A stretch of DNA of 64,000 nucleotides. Source: Paenibacillus sp. FSL R5-0912 (GTDB lineage: Bacteria; Bacillota; Bacilli; Paenibacillales; Paenibacillaceae). A program made the position numbers and the translations under genes. Position 1 is the first letter of the stretch, and each line of letters opens with the position of its first letter. Where the stretch lies: NCBI RefSeq assembly GCF_000758605.1, contig NZ_CP009282.1:4340001-4404000 (forward strand), in the 5' to 3' direction. The notes below the pieces were generated by a model. It searched no databases. It was not told the origin of the DNA and worked only from the letters and a program-made list of their open reading frames with translations. Of this stretch, positions 41,168-48,519 are shown one piece after another.

Positions 41168-41204
41168 AAAAAAGCCGCCGGAACCGATACGGTTCCCGGC
41201 GGCT
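41168..41204 (-). terminator. Terminator of the small peptide gene
   Basis: On the minus strand AGCCGCCGGGAACCG pairs with CGGTTCCGGCGGCT (one bulge), followed by six T. Confidence 0.9.
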
Positions 41205-41244
41205 CTAAAAGGCATCTTAGAGCTTACCCGCTAAGCTGGGAATC

Positions 41245-41325
41245 TTATTCCACAGCCGCTGTTCCCGGAAGACACGTATCCACAACAGTTGCAACTGATC
41301 CTGATAACACGGTATAAACTGTCAT
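41245..41325 (-). CDS. Very short peptide gene, 26 residues
   Basis: An ATG at 41325 lies 10 bases after AAGGAG (41336-41341), behind a promoter (TTGACA at 41384-41389, TATCAT at 41360-41365), and ahead of a strong terminator. The peptide begins MTVYTVLSGSVATVV and has a single Cys followed by LPGTAAVE. A second ATG at 41332, read in another frame, would give 33 residues with four Cys (CNCC...GCG), but its ribosome binding site is only 3 bases away. Which frame is used is not settled. No family was recognised. Confidence 0.55.
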   Translation of the reverse strand: MTVYTVLSGSVATVVDTCLPGTAAVE

Positions 41326-41359
41326 TTGACATCGTCTCCTTCCGAACTAATATGCTGTT

Positions 41360-41389
41360 ATGATAAACGCGCTGCCAGCTGTTTGTCAA
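41360..41389 (-). promoter_or_regulatory. Sigma-A promoter of the peptide gene
   Basis: A perfect -35 TTGACA (41384-41389) and a -10 TATCAT (41360-41365), spacer 18, or TTATCA with spacer 17. Confidence 0.75.
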
Positions 41390-41421
41390 CAGGCTCTCTT
41401 GAATTTTTTAACAAATTCGAA

Positions 41422-42093
41422 TTAAATAATGCCTTCAAGCTCATTCAGCTCATGAATAGTGGCCACCGGCTGCACGTTCAGCGACTCATCCCAGGCATGG
41501 TTACGCTTCAGCCAGATGGTATCCATTCCGGCCCGGACTGCCCCCCAGATATCATTCACCGGATGGTCCCCTATGAACAGGGTCCGGTCTGCCGTTGAAC
41601 CTAGACGTTCCAAGGCCAGCCGGTAAATCTGAGGGTCCGGTTTGCTGATTCCGACTTCTCCAGAAATAACGATGGTACGGAAATAGCGGCGCAGACCGAG
41701 CAGATCGATTTTGCTATATTGAATATCCCTGCTGCCATTCGTTACCAGTCCCAGCGGATAGCCGCGGCCTTGGCAATATTCCAGTGTCGCCACCGCATGC
41801 TTCATGATTGCCCCGTGGTGAATATATGTTTCGTCGTAGTATTTCCGGATGTCCTCTGCCGACCGCACAGTCTGCCAAGGGAGAACTTCGCTTAGTTCTG
41901 CAAAAAAGCCATCCTTATCACGGTAACCGTCAGCATCTCTGATAATCATATCTTCAACCACCTGCGCGGCCTCTTCCCCTTCCAGATGCCCGAGGAAATC
42001 CTGTACAAATTTCATACTGAAGCTGCGGAAGGTCTGATCACGGTCCATCAGCGTATTGTCGAGGTCAAACAGTAAAGCTTGTACTTCCTTCAT
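41422..42093 (-). CDS. HAD-superfamily hydrolase (YjjG-like)
   Basis: The 223-residue protein is a HAD phosphatase with motif I FDLDNTLMDRD (about 9-19, nucleophile Asp9), motif II TNGS (about 117-120), motif III ISKPDPQIY (Lys about 148) and motif IV FIGDHPVNDIWGA (about 168-180). Cap and motif spacing resemble YjjG-type 5'-nucleotidases, but substrates of this group are broad. It is a single gene; the next feature downstream is the small peptide gene with its own promoter. Confidence 0.88.
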   Translation of the reverse strand: MKEVQALLFDLDNTLMDRDQTFRSFSMKFVQDFLGHLEGEEAAQVVEDMIIRDADGYRDKDGFFAELSEVLPWQTVRSAEDIRKYYDETYIHHGAIMKHAVATLEYCQGRGYPLGLVTNGSRDIQYSKIDLLGLRRYFRTIVISGEVGISKPDPQIYRLALERLGSTADRTLFIGDHPVNDIWGAVRAGMDTIWLKRNHAWDESLNVQPVATIHELNELEGII

Positions 42094-42247
42094 TCTTTCG
42101 TTCCCCTTATTTCATCAATTTCTATGATCCAACATCAGAAATTCATTGTACTATGCACCGGGGAACAAAGAAAAGACCATTCTGTTAAGAAGAACAACCG
42201 CTTCTTCCACAGGATGGCCTCTATTTTCAGATTCAGGTCCGGAACGC

Positions 42248-42706
42248 CTAAGATTCAAAATGCTCTGCGCGATGCGTAAGCATCATTTCCTCTTCCGTAA
42301 TGTAAAGCGGGAATGGCGGCGTTTCCTTGAGATAACGTTCCGTGGAGAGCAGCCGGTAATGAACTTCTGGCAGCCAGGCATCTTCTAGCAGCGGGAGCTT
42401 GCCCGTATCACTGATATAGTTGTCTACAGCCGACTGCACCATATCGAGATAATACGGTACCAGCTTGTCAGCTTCCTCAAAGATTTCAAAGGTTTCGCGG
42501 GACATATAGAACTTCTGTTGCGGGACCCCGCCCAAATATCGTTTAAGCCGATTAAGATCAATACTTTTATCGTCCATAATCAGAGCAGTGCGGTTAATCG
42601 GCGCAGGCATATCTTCTTCAAATTGCCTAACAGCCTGCTTGACTTGCGGCAAGGTAACGGTGAGATGAACAGACGGCATATTTTTTTTGGCGCGTTTGAA
42701 TATCAT
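42248..42706 (-). CDS. DUF3939-like conserved hypothetical protein
   Basis: The 152-residue soluble protein reads PSVHLTVTLPQVKQAVRQFEEDMP in the N-terminal region, then LNRLKRYLGGVPQQKFYMSRETFEIFEE (about 52-79) and the end FPLYITEEEMMLTH. This pattern fits DUF3939, a Bacillales family of unknown function. It has no signal peptide. AAAGGAG precedes the ATG. The family name is from memory and should be read as probable. Confidence 0.7.
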   Translation of the reverse strand: MIFKRAKKNMPSVHLTVTLPQVKQAVRQFEEDMPAPINRTALIMDDKSIDLNRLKRYLGGVPQQKFYMSRETFEIFEEADKLVPYYLDMVQSAVDNYISDTGKLPLLEDAWLPEVHYRLLSTERYLKETPPFPLYITEEEMMLTHRAEHFES

Positions 42707-42826
42707 ACTGAAAGTCTCCTTTCGAAGTTTATGTCAGATAACGCTTACAATTCCATTTTATTCGTTATTCAAACATTTAATCAGCAGATTCGAACTTGTC
42801 ACACAAAATCCCCATTTATTAGATCA

Positions 42827-43423
42827 TTATTTGACATTTTCCCAGTGAGTCCACAACTCGGGCGGATTCAGCTCATACTTCTCGTTCTCCCGGTACATGA
42901 ATTGATGCATAATGAACTCCCGGCGGATCGTCGCATAATCCTCGTGAAACGGCTTAATGAATTCATTGATCTCTTTTTCGGAATAGACTACACCCGGCTC
43001 CAGCTTCTCCACCATATACTGTAGGGCGATCAGCTTCTTCTTATACTGTGCGGGAATCTGCCGCAGGCGTCCGTCCTTCGCAAAAAAATTACGCAGCACC
43101 GATTCCTTCAGACTGCTCTCCGGCGACGCTTCCTCCATCTCTTCCACCCCCTTGGCAAAAATAAATTTCAGCGAGGCCTCTGAGCCTGCCTGAATAAACT
43201 CAGGATTCAGCTTGAAATATACCGTATTCTTATCTCTTCTCTCCAAGATCAGCGCAGCTTCGCGCAGTTTGGCGGCATGATGGGTTACGGTGGGCTGTGA
43301 CAGGTTCAGCTTCTCGGCCAGCGCATGTCCGTGAACCTCGCCTTTGGACAAAAGCAGCAGAATCCGCAGCCGGGTCGGATCGGATAACGCTTTATGGTAA
43401 GCAACAATTTTATCTAACTGCAT
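42827..43423 (-). CDS. ArsR-family regulator with DUF2087 domain
   Basis: The 198-residue protein has an N-terminal ArsR winged helix (about 8-80: DPTRLRILLLLSKGEVHGHALAEKLNLSQPTVTHHAAKLREA) and a C-terminal DUF2087 domain (about 110-190, NFFAKDGRLRQIPAQYKKKL, EINEFIKPFHEDYATIRREFI). There are no ArsR-type metal-binding cysteines, so it probably senses something other than metal. It is divergent from ypdA; two palindromes lie in the shared region (43447-43456 and 43504-43519). Confidence 0.9.
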   Translation of the reverse strand: MQLDKIVAYHKALSDPTRLRILLLLSKGEVHGHALAEKLNLSQPTVTHHAAKLREAALILERRDKNTVYFKLNPEFIQAGSEASLKFIFAKGVEEMEEASPESSLKESVLRNFFAKDGRLRQIPAQYKKKLIALQYMVEKLEPGVVYSEKEINEFIKPFHEDYATIRREFIMHQFMYRENEKYELNPPELWTHWENVK

Positions 43424-43446
43424 CGGAACACGCTCCTATAGACATT

Positions 43447-43519
43447 TGAACATTCATAAACCCTATTTTATAAAAATAAATACTGTTATCTGCTGCATTG
43501 TGTTTAGATATATATCTAA
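43447..43519. promoter_or_regulatory. Candidate operators between the ArsR-type gene and ypdA
   Basis: TGAACATTCA (43447-43456) and the perfect 16-bp palindrome TTAGATATATATCTAA (43504-43519) lie in the divergent intergenic region. Either could be the binding site of the ArsR/DUF2087 protein; the choice is inference. Confidence 0.5.
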
Positions 43520-43643
43520 TTATATACCTTTTTCAATGATTGAGCAATGCTTTTGTTACTGGAAACACCGGGGAATGGCATAAATCTAAAATATAAGGTA
43601 CCATTTACTGAAAAGAATACTTACCCGAAAGGATGCAGCTATT

Positions 43644-44627
43644 ATGAAAGACGTTATTATTATCGGTGCGGGTCCCTGCGGACTGTCTGCAGCTATAGAA
43701 TGCCAGCGCCAGGGGCTCTCCAGCCTGATCATTGAGAAGAACTTCATCGTCCATTCTATTTATTTATATCCGACGAATATGCAGTTCTTCAGTACAACCC
43801 CGCTGCTTGAAATCGGAGATGTGCCCTTCACCTCCCCAAACGACAAGCCGTACCGCCATGAAGCCCTGGTCTATTACCGCCGCGCAGCCGCGCAGCATGA
43901 CCTCGACATCGCCGCCTATGAGGAGGCACTGTCCGTTCTGCCGCAGGAGGATGGCAGCTTCATCGTACATACACGCAACAAGCGCGGAGAAGAGCAGCAC
44001 CATAACGCCGCGAATGTAGTCATTTCAACCGGTTATTTCGACCAGCCGAATATGATCGGGATTCCCGGGGAAGAGCTATCCAAAGTAACCCATTATTTCG
44101 GTGAAGCCCATCCATATTCCGGCATGAAGGTTGCCGTCATCGGGGGAAGCAACTCAGCGGTTGATGCCGCTCTGGAGCTCATCCGGGTCGGTGCCAAGGT
44201 GGATATGGTCTACCGCGGAAGCAGTATTTCGGAGAATATTAAGCCATGGGTGCGTCCGATTTTTGAGAGCATGGTCCAGAAAGGGAACATTGCGCTCCAT
44301 CTGGAGTCACGGGTAACGGAAATCACCCCGTCTTCTGCAGTAGTCACGGCTAGCAGCGGGGAGACCCGCATCCTGGATAATGACTTCGTCCTTGCCATGA
44401 CCGGCTTCCGTCCGAGCAGAACCCTATTATCCTCGGCAGGTGTGCTGATGGATGATTCCCTGGATAAACCTGACTTCAATCCTTCTACGATGGAGAGCAA
44501 TATTCCCGGTATCTATGTCGCAGGCGTTATCGCGTCCGGACGGAATGCCAATGAGGTATTCATCGAGAGCGGTCGCGGGCACGGCAAACTGATTGCCGAT
44601 CATATAATGAGCAAAAGGCTTTCTTAG
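43644..44627 (+). CDS. ypdA: YpdA, probable bacillithiol disulfide reductase
   Basis: YpdA uses NADPH and FAD to reduce bacillithiol disulfide in Firmicutes. The 327-residue flavoprotein has the FAD motif IIGAGPCGLSAAIE (about 5-18), the second Rossmann site VAVIGGSNSAVDAALEL (about 163-179), and a C-terminal FAD segment with GIYVAGVIASGRNANEVFIESGRGH. Unlike thioredoxin reductase it lacks a CxxC pair, as expected for YpdA, whose active Cys is Cys14-type, next to GPCG. GAAAGG is close before the ATG. Confidence 0.93.
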   Translation: MKDVIIIGAGPCGLSAAIECQRQGLSSLIIEKNFIVHSIYLYPTNMQFFSTTPLLEIGDVPFTSPNDKPYRHEALVYYRRAAAQHDLDIAAYEEALSVLPQEDGSFIVHTRNKRGEEQHHNAANVVISTGYFDQPNMIGIPGEELSKVTHYFGEAHPYSGMKVAVIGGSNSAVDAALELIRVGAKVDMVYRGSSISENIKPWVRPIFESMVQKGNIALHLESRVTEITPSSAVVTASSGETRILDNDFVLAMTGFRPSRTLLSSAGVLMDDSLDKPDFNPSTMESNIPGIYVAGVIASGRNANEVFIESGRGHGKLIADHIMSKRLS

Positions 44628-44647
44628 AGAAGGAGTGCTTCTAAGCT

Positions 44648-45091
44648 ATGGATATGACCTCGTTACTGCTGCTGGGTCTGGCCGCACTGGGGATTATCAG
44701 CAGCAATTCTCCGGTCACGATTGCCATGGTCGTTCTGCTGCTGATACGGGTGCTGGGCCTGCAGCAGGCTTTTCCCTGGCTGGAGAAATACGGGCTTACC
44801 GTCGGCATCATCATCCTCACCATCGGAGTGATGACACCGCTGGCCAGCGGTAAAATCTCGCTGCAGACGATCGGCCAATCGTTCCTGCACTGGAAATCGC
44901 TGGCCGCAATCGGCATCGGGATTCTCGTCGCCTATCTCGGCGGTCGCGGCGCGGTGCTTATGGGCAGCCAGCCGACGATTGTGGCCGGGCTGCTGATTGG
45001 CACCGTCATCGGCGTCGCTTTTTTCAAAGGCGTGCCGGTTGGTCCGCTGATTGCCGCCGGTATCCTGTCGCTGCTGATTGGACGGATCTGA
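44648..45091 (+). CDS. DUF441 membrane protein
   Basis: The 147-residue protein has four membrane helices (about 3-37, 50-68, 82-100, 110-145), matching DUF441 (YtwI) of Bacillales, whose function is not known. The visible motif is GIISSNSPVTIAMVVLLLIR. GAAGGAG lies about 14 bases before the ATG, a little long, and the gene starts 20 bp after ypdA, so they are probably co-transcribed. Confidence 0.9.
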   Translation: MDMTSLLLLGLAALGIISSNSPVTIAMVVLLLIRVLGLQQAFPWLEKYGLTVGIIILTIGVMTPLASGKISLQTIGQSFLHWKSLAAIGIGILVAYLGGRGAVLMGSQPTIVAGLLIGTVIGVAFFKGVPVGPLIAAGILSLLIGRI

Positions 45092-45106
45092 ACCCAGCCA
45101 CAAATG

Positions 45107-45153
45107 AAACAGGCTGCATCTTCACCTAATCGGGTGGAGTATGCAGCCTGTTT
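45107..45153. terminator. Bidirectional terminator
   Basis: AAACAGGCTGCAT (45107-45119) pairs with ATGCAGCCTGTTT (45141-45153) between convergent genes. Confidence 0.9.
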
Positions 45154-45200
45154 GTTGTCCTGCCTAATAAGTTGCGCTCTGCTGTCGCTTGGGGACCCTG

Positions 45201-46949
45201 CTAACCATCCAGCCGCTGGACATTGAACAGGCGTGCATAGCTGCCCTCCAGCACCATCAGCTGTTCATGGGTTCCGCGTTCAGTAACGGCCCCGTTCTCC
45301 AGCACAACTATCAGATCGGCATAGGTTATGGTAGACAGTCTGTGAGCCACAATCAGTGTGGTCCGTTCTGAGGAAAGGGCCTGCAGCGACTGCTGAATCA
45401 GATGCTCTGATTCAAGATCCAGCGCTGAGGTGGCTTCGTCCAGAATCAGCACTTTGGGGTCCTTCAGGAATACGCGCGCTATCGCCACTCTCTGCTTCTG
45501 GCCTCCGGACAGCTTCACTCCGCGCTCTCCTACCTCCGTATCATAGCCTTCCGGCAGCTGCATGATGAAATCATGGGCATTAGCCGACACCGCCGCTGCA
45601 ATGACCTCCTGCTCCCCTGCCTGCGGATTACCGAACAGAATATTATCCCGCACGGAGCCGCTGAACAGGAAGTTATCCTGCAGCACCATGCCCACTGCCT
45701 TGCGCAGACTCTCTTGTGTCAGCCCTCTGATATCCTGCCCGTCCATCCGCAGGCTGCCTTCACTGATATCGTAGAACCGCGGAATCAGGCTGATCAGCGA
45801 GGACTTGCCGCCCCCGCTCATCCCGACAAAAGCCACCGTCTGCCCCGGAGCAATACGCAGATTAATATCGCGTAGAACCCACTCATTCTCATCGTTATAC
45901 TTGAACCATACCTCGCTGAATTCAATCTCTCCTGCGGGTGCCAGCAGCGGCTTCGCCCCTGGGGCGTCTACGATATCATAAGGCTCGTTCATCAGCTCCA
46001 TCACCCGCTCCAGCGAAGCAGAAGCCTGGGTCAGCGCAGTCGAGGAATTAATCAGCCGGCGGAGCGGTGCATACATGCGGTCCAGGTATCCGAAGAAGGC
46101 TACGAAGGTTCCCAGAGTCAGATTACCCTGGATCACCTGGTACCCCCCATATCCAATGACGAGGAGCGGCGCGATATCCGTCAAGGTGTTGATAATCGCG
46201 AAGGTAAAAGCGTTCCAGCGCGTTTGCGCCATCGCTTTTTCCAGAAATCTGCCGTTAATATCCTTGAACTGCTGCTGATCCACCCGTTCCATAGTGAAGC
46301 TGCGGATCACCGCAATCCCCTGAATCCGTTCATGCAAGTAGCCCTGAATAACTGCAAGCGCCTGGGACCTGTCCTTGGTAAGCAGCTTGAGCCGCTTATA
46401 CAGGGTGTTCACGGCAATGCCGTACAGCGGCAGAATCGCAATCGAGACCAGCGCCAGCACCGGATTCAGGTAGAACATGAACCCGAGTGCAAAGAGCAGC
46501 GTGAACATGTCCAGCCAGACATTCATCATTCCGACCTCAACGAGATTCTTCGACTGCTCCACATCGTTAATAAATCTGGAGATTGCCTCGCCCACTTTGG
46601 TATTCTGGTAATAACGCAGCGACAGTCGCTGCATATGTCCATACAGCTTATTGCGCATATCGAAGAGGATCTTGCTTGTAATCAGCTGGGCAAAATACTG
46701 GCGGTAATACTCTACCGGACCTCTGATAATCACGAACAGCACAAATGCGCCGCTGAGCACGATCATCAGCTTGGACACCCGTTCAGCAATGGTTAACGCA
46801 GGGTTGCCCAGCAGATCATCTACTACATACTTCAAAATCATCGGCAGCGTCAGCGGAATACTGAATTTGATCATCCCGATAATTAATGTGAGCACAATCC
46901 ATTTCATGTAAGGCCGTACGAAGGTATAATAAGATTTCCATTGTTTCAC
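45201..46949 (-). CDS. ABC exporter, fused membrane and ATPase half-transporter
   Basis: The 582-residue protein joins a six-helix exporter domain (about 1-310) to an ATPase domain (about 340-575: Walker A GMSGGGKSSL, Q-loop VLQDNFLFSG, signature LSGGQKQRVAIAR, Walker B VLILDEATSALD, switch AHRLST). It resembles MsbA/Sav1866-type homodimeric lipid or multidrug exporters. It starts with GTG (AGAGG nearby, short spacing). It is a single gene and works presumably as a homodimer; no partner is beside it. Confidence 0.92.
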   Translation of the reverse strand: MKQWKSYYTFVRPYMKWIVLTLIIGMIKFSIPLTLPMILKYVVDDLLGNPALTIAERVSKLMIVLSGAFVLFVIIRGPVEYYRQYFAQLITSKILFDMRNKLYGHMQRLSLRYYQNTKVGEAISRFINDVEQSKNLVEVGMMNVWLDMFTLLFALGFMFYLNPVLALVSIAILPLYGIAVNTLYKRLKLLTKDRSQALAVIQGYLHERIQGIAVIRSFTMERVDQQQFKDINGRFLEKAMAQTRWNAFTFAIINTLTDIAPLLVIGYGGYQVIQGNLTLGTFVAFFGYLDRMYAPLRRLINSSTALTQASASLERVMELMNEPYDIVDAPGAKPLLAPAGEIEFSEVWFKYNDENEWVLRDINLRIAPGQTVAFVGMSGGGKSSLISLIPRFYDISEGSLRMDGQDIRGLTQESLRKAVGMVLQDNFLFSGSVRDNILFGNPQAGEQEVIAAAVSANAHDFIMQLPEGYDTEVGERGVKLSGGQKQRVAIARVFLKDPKVLILDEATSALDLESEHLIQQSLQALSSERTTLIVAHRLSTITYADLIVVLENGAVTERGTHEQLMVLEGSYARLFNVQRLDG

Positions 46950-47069
46950 AGCCTCTTACGCCCTTTCCCGTTAATTGGTTTACCCGGACACTGTTGACAT
47001 TTGCGCTCCGCAGTGTTTTTATAATTTTATTAGTTACGATCGCAGTACCTGAAATCCAGGAGGATAATG

Positions 47070-47585
47070 ATGCCCAGACAATTTGTGACGGAAGCCGTCA
47101 TGATGGCGATTTACGGCCAGCTTCTCGCACCGCGGAGCCCTGTAGAATATATAGTGCCTTACACTACAATTATGGAATTGTACGAACTACGGGACAGTGA
47201 TGAGCCGGTGATGAGCCACGCTGACGATGACCAGCATGTGAAGCTGAGAATCCGCGAGCTGATCAACTATTTCGAGGAACCGCTTAATTCCAAGAAGATC
47301 AACCGCTGCCTTAATGTCCCGTGGGCCAAAAGCTCCGGCATTCTGCTCGGAGGACAGGCGCAGATTACTATCATCAACAGCTTGGACAACGCTTCCTACG
47401 GAGAAACCTTTGATCCGATCGAGACGGAACTGCTCCTGGCCTCCCAGCGTGAACAGGTACCGATTCTCACCGACCAATTCGAGCTGATTCAGCGTATCAT
47501 CGAAGGCGGAGTGCCGGTACAGGTGTTTGATATTGATGATTTCGAGTTCGCGATGGAAGAAGAAACATTCCGCAGTTCTCATTGA
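47070..47585 (+). CDS. Conserved hypothetical protein
   Basis: AGGAGG is 3 bases before the ATG at 47067 and 6 before the next in-frame ATG at 47070, which I prefer; this gives 171 residues. The C-terminal part (VPILTDQFELIQRIIEGGVPVQVFDIDDFEFAM) is alpha/beta and acidic, and a middle block has RIRELINYFEEPLNSKKIN. No catalytic motif was recognised. Alternatives such as a nuclease-like fold cannot be supported from sequence alone. It is a single gene with a clear terminator. Confidence 0.65.
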   Translation: MPRQFVTEAVMMAIYGQLLAPRSPVEYIVPYTTIMELYELRDSDEPVMSHADDDQHVKLRIRELINYFEEPLNSKKINRCLNVPWAKSSGILLGGQAQITIINSLDNASYGETFDPIETELLLASQREQVPILTDQFELIQRIIEGGVPVQVFDIDDFEFAMEEETFRSSH

Positions 47586-47638
47586 TGCTGCAGCAGATGA
47601 TGTAGGCGGAATGCCTATCCGCTAATGCGTTCTCACGT

Positions 47639-47669
47639 AAAATCCCTTGCCTCATGGCAAGGGATTTTT
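47639..47669. terminator. Strong terminator
   Basis: AAAATCCCTTGCC (47639-47651) pairs with GGCAAGGGATTTTT (47656-47669). Confidence 0.9.
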
Positions 47670-47714
47670 ACATCTTTCACCGTAATGGGGCCTGCACCAT
47701 TCCTTACTTCCGGG

Positions 47715-48032
47715 TTATTCCTTTACCCCTCCGGCGACCGGCACAGACTCATACTTATACTCGATATCATCCTCAGCCTCCGAATAGACAATCGACAGGC
47801 TATACCCCTCCATGTACCACAGATCCTGCTCTTCCATATAGAAAATAAGGCTTCCCTGCTCGAACTGAACAGCGGGACGGCCCGGCGGTTCTGTAGCTAT
47901 TCCCAGCGAGAATCCGGGATGCAGTCCGCCCCCTGAGCTATACCGGGGAAATATACGGACATACGCTCCATTCTGGAGGCTCAGCTCTCTCTTGAACCAG
48001 GCGGCAGCTTCCGGACTAATTAACATGTTCAT
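47715..48032 (-). CDS. HesB/YneR-like protein
   Basis: The start at 48032 (MNMLIS) is set by GGGAGGAGTGGAG; a longer frame to 48137 has no ribosome binding site. The 105-residue product has the HesB-like fold (LISPEAAAWFKREL, YVRIFPRYSSGGGLHPGFSLGIA, FEQGSLIFYMEEQDLWYMEGYSLSI), but lacks the three cysteines that bind iron-sulfur clusters in true A-type carriers. It matches the YneR group of unknown role. Confidence 0.85.
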   Translation of the reverse strand: MNMLISPEAAAWFKRELSLQNGAYVRIFPRYSSGGGLHPGFSLGIATEPPGRPAVQFEQGSLIFYMEEQDLWYMEGYSLSIVYSEAEDDIEYKYESVPVAGGVKE

Positions 48033-48191
48033 CTCTCCACTCCTCCCGCATAAGTTTATTTTATCATACAGCTTATTCGCAATTTGTTCAAAATTACATT
48101 TGACAATTCTTGAAGGGTGATGATAAACTCGGAACATAACGAAGCGTCTTCAAGTTATTACCAAAATCAAATCAAAGAAAGGGTGAGCGCG

Positions 48192-48284
48192 GTGTTTACT
48201 ATTGTTCCAGCATATTTCCTAACTATTGTCGGCAAATCCACACAACTGAATACCGAAGCAGCCCGAGTAATGGATAATTCCTGA
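48192..48284 (+). CDS. Leader peptide of the multidrug ABC operon (BmrB-like)
   Basis: A 30-codon frame starts at GTG (48192) after GAAAGGG and ends at TGA (48284). It reads VFTIVPAYFLTIVGKSTQ and then LNTEAARVMDNS. It is followed by a hairpin and a terminator, and then the two exporter genes. In B. subtilis, bmrB is a leader peptide whose translation decides whether bmrCD are expressed (ribosome-mediated attenuation under ribosome-targeting antibiotics). Position and terminator suggest the same role here; sequence similarity to BmrB was not checked. Confidence 0.7.
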   Translation: MFTIVPAYFLTIVGKSTQLNTEAARVMDNS

Positions 48285-48300
48285 GTATCATGCGTGTTAC

Positions 48301-48422
48301 GCGTACCGTATGAATTCAGGCTAAGCAATTCTCTTCCATGTCTCTGTGCTGCGACAAGCACCGTGGACATGATAGCCGTAAATGACAGGCGTATCATCCG
48401 TTTTCGGATGGTACGCTTTTTT
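48301..48422 (+). promoter_or_regulatory. Attenuator upstream of the BmrCD-like exporter
   Basis: A terminator, GCGTATCATCCG (48389-48400) with CGGATGGTACGC (48405-48416) and T6, closes the leader. The upstream segment GCGTACC (48301-48307) is perfectly complementary to GGTACGC (48410-48416), so a competing antiterminator stem is possible. Between them lies another hairpin, CATGTC/GACATG with an inner GTGCT/AGCAC (48338-48371). Confidence 0.75.
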
Positions 48423-48519
48423 GCATGCTTTGAGAGAGTTATCCATTGTTCTACAGCCCCACAATTTCCTTACCCAAGCCGGCAAACAACATTCTCAACA
48501 CGAAAGGAAGGGATTTCCC

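Noticed and set aside
48167..48397. 76-codon minus-strand open frame
   Set aside because: It runs opposite the leader peptide and attenuator; the plus-strand signals explain the region better.
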